Positions 33,852 through 42,923 of a stretch of DNA of 46,819 nt are shown one piece after another. The position numbers were made by a program, and so were the translations under genes. The DNA comes from CAYFLR01 sp964343805. GTDB taxonomy: Bacteria; Bdellovibrionota_B; Oligoflexia; CAYFLR01. A model generated the notes under the pieces. The model was not told the origin of the DNA. It did not search any database and saw only the letters and a program-made list of their open reading frames with translations. The stretch lies in assembly GCA_964343805.1 (NCBI GenBank), contig CAYFLR010000047.1, positions 1-46,819 on the forward strand. The letters run 5' to 3'. The stretch's first letter is position 1; every line of letters starts with the position of its first letter.

Positions 33852-35264
33852 ATGTATTCACAAAGACCATCAAAAATTAAGAAGAGTATTTTTAGCGAGT
33901 TTTTAGACAGATCAAAGCCTAATTACTTTGATAAAACACTGTTATTGGAGCTAAGAATTTCCAAAGCGCATGCAAAAATGCTTATGGATAATAAGATCCT
34001 AACCAGTAAAGAATATGAGCAAGTTTGTAACCATATTGTGGAGCTGGAGAAGGATATCTACTTGGGTAAAATTAGCTGTCCAAGCACCTATCATGAGCTT
34101 TTCTTTCAAGTTCACGATGAGCTCTTTTCTCCTTTGCTGGATGTAAATCATAAACTTCAGATAGGAAGAAGTTTCACTGATCAGAATGTCCTGACCTTGA
34201 AGATTCTGATTAGAGAAGAGGTTCAACAGCTTAAGGCAACGATTCTTAAGATGCAGCAATCCATTTTGGATGTTTCTAAAAAGTACTTCAATTCAATCAT
34301 TCCTGGCTATAATCACTTGCAACAATCTGTGCCCAACCTACTGTCGAACTTTTTTATGGCTTTCTACTTTATGTTGGAAAGAGATTATGAAGAGTTAAAG
34401 CACGTGGAAAAGGCTTGTTCAGTGATGCCTATCGGGGTGGACATTGGATTAGAGCACATGTTTTCTTTAGATAGGACAGTACTTTTAAAAGAGCTAGAAA
34501 TGACGGATGTTTCATCTAATAACATAGATGCAATTAGCGATAGAGATTTCGCTATTACTTATCATTCTCTCTTGGCCCGTATTATGTCCCACCTGTCTCG
34601 CCTGTGTGAAGAGCTTATTATTTGGTCGACAGCAGAGTTTGCCTATATTGATATTCCTCAAGGTTATTCCTTAGGAACCGAATCTCTTCCCTGGAGAAAA
34701 GCTCCCGACGCTTTAGAAATGATCAGAGGAAAATCAAGTACTGTTTTTGGTAATTTAAGTGCTTCTTTGACCCTGTATAGAACGCTACCTATGGGGCATC
34801 TAGCTGACTATGAAGATGAAAGGGAAATTCTTTTTGATAGCTCCTTCATTGTTAATAAATGTCTTTGCCTATTAGAAAGATTTATTTTGGACATGTCTTT
34901 TAATGTTCAAAAGGCCTTTGATGATGTGGCGAACAATTACGGTTTGTCCTTTATTATCATTGAGTATTTATTACAAAAAGGGGCAACCCCGAGTGAAGCT
35001 AATGATATTTTGGTTCAAATAATCGACTACTGTAAGAATAAAAACGTGGGATTTGAATCCTTAATCTCTGCTGAATATAAGCAATTCTCAGCCTTTTTTG
35101 ATGAAGATATTGCCGGTATGGTCAGTTTAGATAAGGTCTTTACTAAGAACGAAACAGTGGGTTTAGGTAAGATTACCAAGCAGGAAATGTTAAAAATAAT
35201 CGAAAACTCTGAACTTCACTTAAAAGATAAACTAGAGAATGAGCAAGGTAAGGAATCTGATTAG
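33852..35264 (+). CDS. Argininosuccinate-lyase homologue with altered active site
   Basis: A 470-residue member of the fumarase/aspartase superfamily closest to ArgH: FDKTLLLELRISKAHAKML, IIPGYNHLQQSVP, NIDAISDRDFAITYHSLL and the lyase loop region are aligned. Key catalytic positions differ. GRSRND reads GRSFTD (residues 105-110), the Thr before His in PGYTHLQ is Asn154, and the GSSxMPQKKNPD loop reads GTESLPWRKAPD (275-286), replacing the catalytic Ser with Glu277. It is therefore unlikely to be a normal argininosuccinate lyase. A small lipoprotein gene and folK follow. It may be a pseudoenzyme or have a new substrate. Confidence 0.8.
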   Translation: MYSQRPSKIKKSIFSEFLDRSKPNYFDKTLLLELRISKAHAKMLMDNKILTSKEYEQVCNHIVELEKDIYLGKISCPSTYHELFFQVHDELFSPLLDVNHKLQIGRSFTDQNVLTLKILIREEVQQLKATILKMQQSILDVSKKYFNSIIPGYNHLQQSVPNLLSNFFMAFYFMLERDYEELKHVEKACSVMPIGVDIGLEHMFSLDRTVLLKELEMTDVSSNNIDAISDRDFAITYHSLLARIMSHLSRLCEELIIWSTAEFAYIDIPQGYSLGTESLPWRKAPDALEMIRGKSSTVFGNLSASLTLYRTLPMGHLADYEDEREILFDSSFIVNKCLCLLERFILDMSFNVQKAFDDVANNYGLSFIIIEYLLQKGATPSEANDILVQIIDYCKNKNVGFESLISAEYKQFSAFFDEDIAGMVSLDKVFTKNETVGLGKITKQEMLKIIENSELHLKDKLENEQGKESD

Positions 35265-35274
35265 AATCTATTGT

Positions 35275-35487
35275 ATGCAAACTATTCTTAGAATAAGAAA
35301 ATATCTTTTAGTGTTTTTGCCCCTATTCATTATGGGCATATGGGGCTGTGGTGTAAAAAAAGACCTGCGATCTATCTCTGAATTTGAATCACTTCAGCAA
35401 ATCACTCAAAAAAAAATGACTCGTAAGTATGAAGATCTAGCTATAAAAAATTCCTTTGAACCCCTGGTTCTGCCTTGGATTCAGTAA
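35275..35487 (+). CDS. Small lipoprotein (LptM/YifL-like)
   Basis: Start taken at ATG 35275 (70 residues); an in-frame ATG at 35239 inside the previous gene gives 82. A positively charged start, hydrophobic segment and lipobox GIWGC are visible; after Cys come GVKKDLRSI. Very small lipoproteins with GCGxKxxL after the Cys and a position near argH or lysA are common (LptM family), where they assist LptD folding. The match is weak, so LptM is a suggestion only. Confidence 0.55.
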   Translation: MQTILRIRKYLLVFLPLFIMGIWGCGVKKDLRSISEFESLQQITQKKMTRKYEDLAIKNSFEPLVLPWIQ

Positions 35488-35497
35488 TAAATTCAAG

Positions 35498-35938
35498 ATG
35501 AAAAAGCATCTGGCATATTTAGGTTTGGGATCCAATCGAGGGGACCGTTCCTTTTATCTAACAAAGACTCTGCAACTTTTTTCTGAAAAATCAGAAATAG
35601 AAGTAATTAAACATTCAAAGATCATTGAGACCTTGCCTTTAGGTGAAACTGAACAAGGCAAATTTCTCAACCAAGTCATTCTAATTAAAACCTCCTTCAA
35701 TCCATTTCAGCTGTTACTTTTTTGTAAAGAAATGGAAGAACTAATAGGAAGAGTTGCTAGTTTTCACTGGGGCCCAAGGGAAATAGATATTGATATACTG
35801 ATTTTTAATTCAGAAGTAGTGGAAACCCCCTTTCTAACTATACCCCATCGGGAACTCTTAAACCGACCTTTTCTAAGTCAGTTAATCAACCAGCTGAACC
35901 CTTTAGTTTTTCATGGAAAAAATAAGCGCTTTTTATAA
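35498..35938 (+). CDS. folK: 2-amino-4-hydroxy-6-hydroxymethyldihydropteridine diphosphokinase (HPPK)
   Basis: Start at ATG 35498 (146 residues). The N-terminal AYLGLGSNRGDRSFYL and the diagnostic WGPREIDIDILIF, with the metal-binding Asp pair, are canonical. HPPK transfers pyrophosphate from ATP to 6-hydroxymethyl-dihydropterin in folate synthesis. The ribosome site is weak, and the gene starts 10 bases after the lipoprotein stop, suggesting coupling. Confidence 0.93.
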   Translation: MKKHLAYLGLGSNRGDRSFYLTKTLQLFSEKSEIEVIKHSKIIETLPLGETEQGKFLNQVILIKTSFNPFQLLLFCKEMEELIGRVASFHWGPREIDIDILIFNSEVVETPFLTIPHRELLNRPFLSQLINQLNPLVFHGKNKRFL

Positions 35939-35997
35939 CTTATTGAGAAAAGACAGGAAGCTTTTTATCGATGGCCATTGAGGGATCACTAGTTAAA

Positions 35998-36735
35998 TCA
36001 AATTCCCCTAAATAATAATGAAGGACATGCTTTTTCCAATGGGTGTTGAGAGCACGCTGGATATGCTTGCAATTGAGAAGACAGTTTGTTAGCTAGAATA
36101 TAAGCAAAAAATATGTGTAAACCAGGTATAAATAAACCAAAGACAAAAAATAGAGGGGTCCACTTTTTCTGGGCATCGCTTTTTGAGTGATAAAAGATTT
36201 CTTTGGTTGATTTAAAACCCCAATATAAGGTGGAAAAACCAAAAGTCAGTAAAGGATAAATGAGAGCGGCTTCTTGTACCTTAACAGGTTGTCCTAGATT
36301 GAGGTTATGGGCTAAATCATAATATTCATCTTGTGGGCTTTCTGGGACAGGGGGTGGAGATTTCTTAGACTCCACTTTTTCTATTTCCTTTTTCCGAGCC
36401 GAAGTCTCTATAGGCGGTGGCTCTTTTATTTGTGCCTTTGCAGGCTTTGGTCTATAGCCTCGATCTGGAATTTGTATGGGGCTGCTGGGTTCTGTTTGTG
36501 GTCGGTTTAAATAGGGTACGTTTACCACTGTCTTAATGGGAGAATCTGTGAGTGGAGGAGGAATCTTAATTGCTTTTTCCTGAGCTTTCGCTGGGGTTTT
36601 TACCTTCTTTGCTGGTTTGACAGTCAGAGTTTTTCCCAGTGACAATTTCTGACAGCTTAAACCAAACTGCAGAATATCCTTGTTGGTGAGTGGTAATAGA
36701 CCATTTTTGTTTGTTTTGATAGTTTGTGTTTGCAT
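35998..36735 (-). CDS. Proline-rich protein with C-terminal membrane segments, unknown
   Basis: A 245-residue protein. The first 140 residues are charged and proline-rich (IKIPPPLTDS, KEPPPIETS, SKKSPPPVPESP), like TonB/TolA linkers. Two hydrophobic segments follow (about residues 158-175 and 193-215: WTPLFFVFGLFIPGLHIFF). The order, soluble linker first then membrane helices, is unlike TonB and suggests a cytoplasmic proline-rich arm on a membrane anchor. No ribosome site is obvious and no family was recognised. Confidence 0.6.
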   Translation of the reverse strand: MQTQTIKTNKNGLLPLTNKDILQFGLSCQKLSLGKTLTVKPAKKVKTPAKAQEKAIKIPPPLTDSPIKTVVNVPYLNRPQTEPSSPIQIPDRGYRPKPAKAQIKEPPPIETSARKKEIEKVESKKSPPPVPESPQDEYYDLAHNLNLGQPVKVQEAALIYPLLTFGFSTLYWGFKSTKEIFYHSKSDAQKKWTPLFFVFGLFIPGLHIFFAYILANKLSSQLQAYPACSQHPLEKACPSLLFRGI

Positions 36736-36837
36736 AATCTAAAGTTTAGCATAGCTGGGTGATTCTTGCTAATAAAATTGCAGTATCCCTGAGTGTATGA
36801 TATGGGTAACTGGTTGATGAACCATGGGAGAAAAAAG

Positions 36838-38214
36838 ATGAAACGTAATATGATTAAATACTTACTGGAACAGACAGAAGAACAAGAGCAAGTCCTGGTT
36901 AAAGGCTGGGTTAGAACCAAAAGAGATAGTAAGACCTTTTCATTTCTGGAATTAAATGATGGGTCTTGCTTGGCAAATATACAAATCATAGTTGATGAAA
37001 CCACTCCAAACTACTCTGACCTGGATAAGGTGACAACAGGCGCAGCAGTTGTGGTCAGTGGTAAATTAGTGGCCTCTCCAGGTAAGAACCAGAAGTGGGA
37101 AATCCATGCAAGTGGTTGGGAATTACTTGGTGCTGCTGACTCTACTTTTCCCTTACAGAAGAAACGGCACTCACTTGAATATCTAAGGGAGATAGCTCAT
37201 TTACGACCTCGTTCAAATATGTTTGGTGCTATATTTAGGATTCGCAGTCGATTGGCTTATGCCATCCACCAATTTTTTCAGCAAAGAGACTTTAATTATA
37301 TCCACACTCCCATCATTACAGCCAGTGACTGTGAAGGAGCGGGGGAATTATTCAAAGTCACCACACTGGACCCGCTAGCTAAGAAAGAGGAAGCTCCGAA
37401 AGACTATAAACAAGACTTTTTTGGTAAGCCGGCCTTTTTGACCGTGAGTGGGCAATTAGAGGGAGAGGTTTTTGCCAGTGCCTTAGGGAATATCTATACT
37501 TTTGGCCCCACATTCCGTGCTGAAAATTCCAATACCTCAAGACATGTCAGTGAATTTTGGATGATTGAGCCAGAGATGGCCTTTTATGATCTCGAAGAGT
37601 GTATGGACTTGGCTGAAGAATTTATCAAGTACCTTATTAAAGATATCCGGCAGGAGTGTGCTGCTGATCTAGAACTTTTTAGTAAATTCGTTGATAAAAG
37701 TCTGATGAAGAGATTGGATCTAGTGGAAAAGAAGGAGTTTAAACGAATAGCTTATAAAAAGGCTATAGATATATTGATAGACTCCGGTAAGAAGTTTGAA
37801 TTTCCTGTCTCCTATGGAATTGATTTGCAAACAGAGCATGAAAAGTTTTTAACAGAGCAGGCTGGACGGCCAATCGTAATATTTGACTACCCAAAAACTA
37901 TTAAGCCTTTTTATATGCGACGAAATGATGATGATGAAACTGTTGCGGCTATGGATGTGCTGGTTCCTGGTATTGGTGAAATAATAGGAGGTAGCCAGAG
38001 GGAAGAGCGCCTTGATGTACTTCAAAAGACAATGGAGCATGATGGACTGAGCGCAGAGGAATATTGGTGGTACCTGGATCTAAGGAAATACGGGTCCGTT
38101 CCTCATAGTGGATTTGGTCTTGGATTCGAACGATTATTGATGTTTATCACTGGGACAGCCAACATCCGTGATGTGGTTCCCTTCGCAAGAACTCCCAATT
38201 CTATCGATTTCTAA
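36838..38214 (+). CDS. asnS: Asparaginyl-tRNA synthetase
   Basis: A 458-residue class IIb synthetase; start at ATG 36838 after GGGAG. The N-terminal anticodon-binding OB domain (VKGWVRTKRDSKTFSFLELNDGS) precedes the class II core: SGQLEGE, TFGPTFRAENSNTSRHVSEFWMIEPEMAF and GFGLGFERLLMF, including the AsnRS-type residues around the Asn pocket. E. coli AsnRS is 466 residues. The gene has its own start region and converges with the HU gene 10 bases beyond its stop. Confidence 0.96.
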   Translation: MKRNMIKYLLEQTEEQEQVLVKGWVRTKRDSKTFSFLELNDGSCLANIQIIVDETTPNYSDLDKVTTGAAVVVSGKLVASPGKNQKWEIHASGWELLGAADSTFPLQKKRHSLEYLREIAHLRPRSNMFGAIFRIRSRLAYAIHQFFQQRDFNYIHTPIITASDCEGAGELFKVTTLDPLAKKEEAPKDYKQDFFGKPAFLTVSGQLEGEVFASALGNIYTFGPTFRAENSNTSRHVSEFWMIEPEMAFYDLEECMDLAEEFIKYLIKDIRQECAADLELFSKFVDKSLMKRLDLVEKKEFKRIAYKKAIDILIDSGKKFEFPVSYGIDLQTEHEKFLTEQAGRPIVIFDYPKTIKPFYMRRNDDDETVAAMDVLVPGIGEIIGGSQREERLDVLQKTMEHDGLSAEEYWWYLDLRKYGSVPHSGFGLGFERLLMFITGTANIRDVVPFARTPNSIDF

Positions 38215-38224
38215 AGTTTAGCAC

Positions 38225-38506
38225 CTAGTCGCTGGAGTCAACTCGTTGCTTGAGCTCTAGCCCTGCCTTAAAGAAAGGTAGTTTTTTAGCTGTGACATCA
38301 ATTGTTTCTCCGGTTTTAGGATTTCTACCTTTATAGCCTTTGTATTCTCTGACTGTAAAAGCTCCAAAACCACGGATTTCAATTCTTTCTTGTTTGGCAA
38401 GTGTGCCTGCCATGGCGTCAAATACTAAATTGACAACTTCTTCTGCTTTGGCCAGGGGAATGTCCGACTTCATCGCTATGTTTTCAATTAATTCAGACTT
38501 TACCAT
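38225..38506 (-). CDS. HU/IHF-family DNA-binding protein
   Basis: A 93-residue histone-like protein; start at 38506 after AAGGAG. The core IEIRGFGAFTVREYKGYKGRNPKTGE and the C-terminal KKLPFFKAGLELKQRV are canonical. YKGRNPKTG is the DNA-inserting arm. The Glu-rich N-terminal half and the PFFKAG end are seen in IHF-beta as well as HU, so the subtype is left open. It bends and packages DNA. Confidence 0.93.
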   Translation of the reverse strand: MVKSELIENIAMKSDIPLAKAEEVVNLVFDAMAGTLAKQERIEIRGFGAFTVREYKGYKGRNPKTGETIDVTAKKLPFFKAGLELKQRVDSSD

Positions 38507-38531
38507 AGAGAGCTCCTTTTTAGTTTAAAAT

Positions 38532-38560
38532 ATTGTATAAATTTTAATATGTTATAGCAA
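38532..38560 (-). promoter_or_regulatory. Promoter for the HU/IHF gene
   Basis: On the minus strand TTGCTA (38555-38560) and TACAAT (38532-38537) are 17 bases apart. Transcription would start near 38525, with a leader of about 20 bases including AAGGAG. A further possible -35 (TTGAAA, 38566-38571) lies just upstream. The rest of the 200-base spacer is AT-rich, without gene or clear hairpin. Confidence 0.6.
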
Positions 38561-38706
38561 GTTCATTTCAACGTTTTTATTAATAATTTGTTCGGTAAAT
38601 ATCTAGAAAAGTTTAGGAAAAATTTATATCACTTGAAAGACACGCCTTTGAAAGGGAAGAAAGATAGGTCGTAGCATTACTTATATTTAATTATATCCTG
38701 ATTTTA

Positions 38707-39273
38707 TTAATCTTTTGAGGGGGGATACTTGATTCCGAGTCCTAAAAATGGGAAAGCCACATCCCGATAAATAGAAACAATCATATCGTTTCCGTTTTCT
38801 TTTTTATAAGTTTTACTGAGATAACAAATGGATCCCGAGAAATAGAAATAGGAATTCAGATGAAGAGTAAAGCCAGTTTCTAGCGTTAACAAGGTTCCCG
38901 ATCGAGAATCAATAGAGAAATTGCTGTAGGTTGAGCTTAACTTCCCATAGTTAGCCGCAAAATAGATTCCTGGTAAATCTAGTGAAAGACGTGCTCCCCA
39001 GGCATCATCTTTTTGCCTGCTCAGCCAATTTTTACTATAGAATGCTCCCATCCCCAAGAATGAAAAGGGCCAATAGAGTGTAAGATGATTGTGAGTGTAT
39101 TGATGAAATGACTGTTCATAGGCACTGGCACCTTGGGCAGCCACATTGAAATTCAGTGAGCCAGAAGAAAAAAGGTGCACTCTTAGGTAATCCTCGGCAC
39201 CCCGAATCTCATGAGTCCAGATGGAACTGATAGAAAAAACCAGCAGAGCGATATTAAGGGTTCTCTTTAGCAT
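38707..39273 (-). CDS. Exported protein, probably small outer-membrane barrel
   Basis: A 188-residue protein with a signal peptide (LNIALLVFSISSIWTHEIRGA, cleavage near residue 26). Aromatic-rich alternating strands follow (HNHLTLYWPF, LTLETGFTLHLNSYFYFSGSI). No C-terminal Phe is present (it ends PPSKD), so a barrel is likely but not certain. It is divergent from the methyltransferase-like gene (61-base spacer). No family was recognised. Confidence 0.65.
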   Translation of the reverse strand: MLKRTLNIALLVFSISSIWTHEIRGAEDYLRVHLFSSGSLNFNVAAQGASAYEQSFHQYTHNHLTLYWPFSFLGMGAFYSKNWLSRQKDDAWGARLSLDLPGIYFAANYGKLSSTYSNFSIDSRSGTLLTLETGFTLHLNSYFYFSGSICYLSKTYKKENGNDMIVSIYRDVAFPFLGLGIKYPPSKD

Positions 39274-39334
39274 GTTTCTATTTTATCATAAAATCGGTTT
39301 TTCATGAAATGCTCCTCTTTAAGTTGGAAAGAAT

Positions 39335-40291
39335 ATGAGAGTTGCCAGTATGAAAGGAAAACAAGCTAAGCAAGCCTTTCTTCAAATTGTTGGTCCTGAG
39401 TCTTCTTTAGATAAGTTGGGAGAGGTCTATCCCAACGAGTGGAAATCCATTTCTGACGAAGTTCTAGGGATGGTGCAAAATAAGCAAGGGGCAGCTCTGA
39501 ATTCTCGGGTAAAAGAAAATGCTCAAATTATAAAACAATGGAATCAAAAGGTTAAATCTAGCGGGTTTAATGCCGGGGTCATCAAAAGTGCTTTACCTTC
39601 CTTAGTTAAGGCCAAACTTTTTAATATGGCTGTTCGGGAATACTTCGAATTTGTGGCCACTGGGAAAGAGCTCGGACCGGTAAAACTAAACTTTTTTACT
39701 GGTCAAATTATGCAAAGGTTGTTCTTTAGAAAGAAGTTAGAGCGTAAGCCTGTATCTCTTTTTTGGTTTAGAATGATTTGGCCTTGGCTACCTCAGAAGG
39801 GAACTCTCCTTAGCTTGATACAAGAGAAAGGGATATATTGCTTCTATAGTAAGAAGCTAATCAAGGGACTGAAAGAACTCATAGGAGAGCGATCTTGTCT
39901 AGAGATTGGAGCTGGAGATGGAACTTTGAGTCGCTTTCTGCAACTGGTTGGGGTGAAAGTACTAGCCACCGATGATTATAGTTGGTCAAATCGCATCGAT
40001 TATTCTCATGATGTGGAAAATCTTGATGCAAAAAAAGCTTTGTCAAAATATCAGCCTGCTGTGGTTATTTGCTCTTGGCCTCCCGCCGGGAACTCCTTCG
40101 AAAAATATGTTTTTAAAACAAAAAGTGTCCAATGCTATATAGTCATTGGTGGGACGAGTCAGAAAGCAAGTGGGAATTGGCTCGATTACAAAAACCAGAG
40201 CCAGTTTCATTGGACAGCAGATCAATCCTTAGCTCAGAAAGTACTTCCGCCAGAAATTGGCAATGCGGTCCTTATTTTTAAGAGAAAATAA
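39335..40291 (+). CDS. SAM-dependent methyltransferase-like protein
   Basis: A 318-residue cytoplasmic protein. Residues 1-170 are helical and unrecognised. From about residue 180 a Rossmann-type methyltransferase core appears: motif I CLEIGAGDGTLSRFL, then VLATDDYSWSNRIDY, and CSWPPAGNSFE at the motif IV position. The second half ends NAVLIFKRK, as in many methyltransferases. Substrate is unknown; the WPP at motif IV could suit a nitrogen or oxygen acceptor. Start at ATG 39335 after GGAAAG. Confidence 0.75.
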   Translation: MRVASMKGKQAKQAFLQIVGPESSLDKLGEVYPNEWKSISDEVLGMVQNKQGAALNSRVKENAQIIKQWNQKVKSSGFNAGVIKSALPSLVKAKLFNMAVREYFEFVATGKELGPVKLNFFTGQIMQRLFFRKKLERKPVSLFWFRMIWPWLPQKGTLLSLIQEKGIYCFYSKKLIKGLKELIGERSCLEIGAGDGTLSRFLQLVGVKVLATDDYSWSNRIDYSHDVENLDAKKALSKYQPAVVICSWPPAGNSFEKYVFKTKSVQCYIVIGGTSQKASGNWLDYKNQSQFHWTADQSLAQKVLPPEIGNAVLIFKRK

Positions 40292-40385
40292 CCTCCCAAT
40301 CTAAAATAAATAATAGTTAAATCTTGGTAAAGTTTGTCTGGGAACTCTCCGATGCAAGCTATAAGTCTTTTGTTGAGGGAGGGAG

Positions 40386-41459
40386 ATGTATCGATTTATT
40401 AAAATAATTTTAATGAGTTATGTTCTATTGCTCTCGCTGTCATGTAAAAAGCGGACGTTTGAAATGAATGAGTTTCAGTTTAAATCCTCTCATCAAGGGC
40501 AAGGTCAGGTGTTTTTTAAAAACAGTCCTTTGAATAGGTGTAAGAGCCTCTCTTACTGTTATGTTCCTAATTTAAATGAGATCAAAGCTTTTAGGATATC
40601 GTGGCTTAGGTATTTCGAAGAAAGAGAGAGAGGTCTAGCTGAGGTGGAGCTTTTGCATGTGGGGCTTTCTTCCCGTTTACTTGCCAAAGGAAAATTCTTA
40701 AAAGAGAAGTATGGCAGTAATAATTTGGCTAACCTTTTTATAAAGGCCTCTGAAAAGGTAAATTTAGAATACACCCTTCGATTTAAAGGAAAGCTAGATC
40801 GATTAAAAGAAATTGGCTCGGAAAATGGAGACTTTGTAAAAGGGTTGGATAAGCTTCTGTCTAAGAATAAGATGACTTCAAATCAGTATTATCAATTTAC
40901 CCATATAAGAAGGATTAAACAGATCCATCTAGATAGAAAAACTGGGAAGTCGCAGGTTCTCTGGTGGTATTCTTGGGATGAAATGTTCGCTGAGGTGGAT
41001 GACTTAGATAATTACTTACAGGAAAGTAAGTTATTTTTACTAAATGAAAGTTTAACTAGAATACAGTTTGGAGATTTGTATCCTCATTTGACTTTCCGTG
41101 TTTGTGAATGCTCATTTGAACTGTTGAGGGATGAGGAGTTTCTCAAAAATATCTTATTTGGCATTGCGAGAAAAGGAAATCGTCTTAAAATCACTTTAAA
41201 AAAGAGTTCCAATAATGATGTTTCCCCTCTATATTCATATGCAAATAACACACTTATACTGAAATCTAAAAAATCCTTTGTTTCTCTTCCTGTGAACAAT
41301 CCGCGTTGGAGGGATGGGAATGGAGTTGATCAAAGCCCTGATAAAGAGGTGCTTCAATTACTTAAATTGGTTTTTAAAGAGCCCAGTTTAGAGCAATTTA
41401 AACAACGGCAACAAAATAATTTTATTTTAACTCTAGCTAAATCCAACGAAATTAAATAG
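40386..41459 (+). CDS. Lipoprotein of unknown function
   Basis: A 357-residue protein with a lipobox LSLSC ending the signal peptide (Cys20 follows LLLSLS). The mature part begins KKRTFEMNEF, contains pairs of Cys in NRCKSLSYCY and RVCECSF, and is otherwise mixed alpha/beta without a recognised domain. GGGAGGGAG precedes ATG 40386. Cysteines suggest disulfide bonds in the periplasm or on the outer membrane. Confidence 0.8.
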   Translation: MYRFIKIILMSYVLLLSLSCKKRTFEMNEFQFKSSHQGQGQVFFKNSPLNRCKSLSYCYVPNLNEIKAFRISWLRYFEERERGLAEVELLHVGLSSRLLAKGKFLKEKYGSNNLANLFIKASEKVNLEYTLRFKGKLDRLKEIGSENGDFVKGLDKLLSKNKMTSNQYYQFTHIRRIKQIHLDRKTGKSQVLWWYSWDEMFAEVDDLDNYLQESKLFLLNESLTRIQFGDLYPHLTFRVCECSFELLRDEEFLKNILFGIARKGNRLKITLKKSSNNDVSPLYSYANNTLILKSKKSFVSLPVNNPRWRDGNGVDQSPDKEVLQLLKLVFKEPSLEQFKQRQQNNFILTLAKSNEIK

Positions 41460-41512
41460 AATTCCCCTTAAACCTGTGAAAAATTCATTTTTTTATGAAA
41501 TAGGGGGTTCAT

Positions 41513-42835
41513 ATGCGTCTATTTGTAGCTTTTCTTATTACTTTTTCCTTGATACTGAGTTGTAGCGATGCTCCGGCGCCCGTGCCTAAGAAGAAAATAA
41601 GCAAAAACCAACCACCCGCCACAACCACTGATGGAAAAAAGGATCAGAAAGATGGGGATAATTCCAATAGTGGAAATGGAAGTGGAAGTGGAGCTGGCTT
41701 AGTCAATGTGACTGCCGCGGAATTTACCTCTAATATGCTGTCTTTTACTGGTACCGATTTAAAAAAGGTCACTGAAGTAGCCATTGAAGAAGAATCCAAA
41801 GTGTGGGAGATATACGACCAACTCTCAAACACGATAAGGGTCATCCCTTTTGAAGCGGTCACCTTTGTGGCCGAAAAACTCTATACTGTGTTTTTTAAAG
41901 TGGGAACGGCTGCTGAAGCAGCATCTGATACTGTTAAAATTCAATTTACTATTGATGATGGATCTATTGTGACCAGTAAGCTTGCTAAAGGTAGTGCCAC
42001 AGAGGGTCAAGTGATGCAATATAAAGGAACCTCTTGGAATCCTGCTTCTATCGGGATCTGGAGTATTTCCCCTGATTCTGTATACTCAAATGATAATGTT
42101 GGAATAGGGACTCCTACACCATCAGTTGCTTTAGATGTACGAACAAGCTCTGCTGCCAGTTATGCCACGCAAATTAATAATACTTCAGATACAGGAAGTG
42201 GTTTATTGGTCAAAGCGGGAGCTGGGGCTAGTGATAATACTGTATTGGCAGTTCAAAACAAAGCTGGAGGAAATATATTAGTAGCAAAAACAGGGGACGG
42301 AGGAAAAGTAGGGATTGGAACTGATAATCCTGCTCAGTTATTGGATCTTGTAGGGGGATACATTCAAACTTATAACAGTGGTATTACTTGTACAATGGGA
42401 GATGATTCCAGCCCAAGCTGCAGCTCTGACCTTTCCAAGAAATCCAAAATAGAGCCTATCTCTCATAGTTTGAGTAAGATACTAGACATAGAAGGCGTTT
42501 ATTATGAGTGGAAAGACCGCCCAGGAGATCGAAAAATAGGACTCATTGCCCAAGATGTGGAAGAGGTCTTTCCTGAGGTGGTTTCTGAAGACGATGAGGG
42601 GAGTAAAATGTTATCAATAGCTCCATTGGTAGCTCCCATCATTGAAAGTATCAAAGAGCTTTTTAATTACGGTAAAGAAAGGGATACCGCCTTAGCGGCT
42701 ATTAAGCAAAAAAATGATCAACAGCAGGATAAAATCAACTCACTCCAAAAGAGATTAAAAGAGCAGCAATCCGAGATTCAAACTCTAAAAAGGTTGGTTT
42801 GTAAAGTTCAGGTCAATGAGCCTTTTTGTTATTAG
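41513..42835 (+). CDS. Lipoprotein with trimeric fibre segments and C-terminal peptidase S74 chaperone
   Basis: A 440-residue protein. The signal peptide ends in LILSC (Cys17). A Pro/Lys/Gly/Ser linker (20-62), a central beta region, and two fibre-type repeats NVGIGTPTPSVALDV and KVGIGTDNPAQLLDL follow. The C-terminal 135 residues are a peptidase S74 intramolecular chaperone: CSSDLSKKSKIEP (candidate Ser305/Lys310 dyad), GVYYEWKDR, KIGLIAQDVEEVFPEVV, with a coiled coil at about 390-430. In phage fibres this domain helps the trimer fold and cuts itself off. Such chimeric fibres are known in Bdellovibrio. ATG 41513 has AGGGGG upstream. Confidence 0.88.
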   Translation: MRLFVAFLITFSLILSCSDAPAPVPKKKISKNQPPATTTDGKKDQKDGDNSNSGNGSGSGAGLVNVTAAEFTSNMLSFTGTDLKKVTEVAIEEESKVWEIYDQLSNTIRVIPFEAVTFVAEKLYTVFFKVGTAAEAASDTVKIQFTIDDGSIVTSKLAKGSATEGQVMQYKGTSWNPASIGIWSISPDSVYSNDNVGIGTPTPSVALDVRTSSAASYATQINNTSDTGSGLLVKAGAGASDNTVLAVQNKAGGNILVAKTGDGGKVGIGTDNPAQLLDLVGGYIQTYNSGITCTMGDDSSPSCSSDLSKKSKIEPISHSLSKILDIEGVYYEWKDRPGDRKIGLIAQDVEEVFPEVVSEDDEGSKMLSIAPLVAPIIESIKELFNYGKERDTALAAIKQKNDQQQDKINSLQKRLKEQQSEIQTLKRLVCKVQVNEPFCY

Positions 42836-42923
42836 TGGTTTGATTTGAATTTTACTTTTATGATAAAAATTAAGATAAAATGGGGGTTATGGGGCCCCTA
42901 TTTAATATAATTGTGATAAAGAA
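42836..42923. other. Convergent spacer with GC-rich palindrome
   Basis: In this 88-base spacer between the S74 lipoprotein and the MurF-like gene an 8-base palindrome GGGGCCCC (42891-42898) follows GGGGGTTAT in otherwise AT-rich DNA. GGGG can also pair with CCCC over a 9-base loop. A bidirectional terminator is possible, but there is no solid T-run. Confidence 0.3.
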
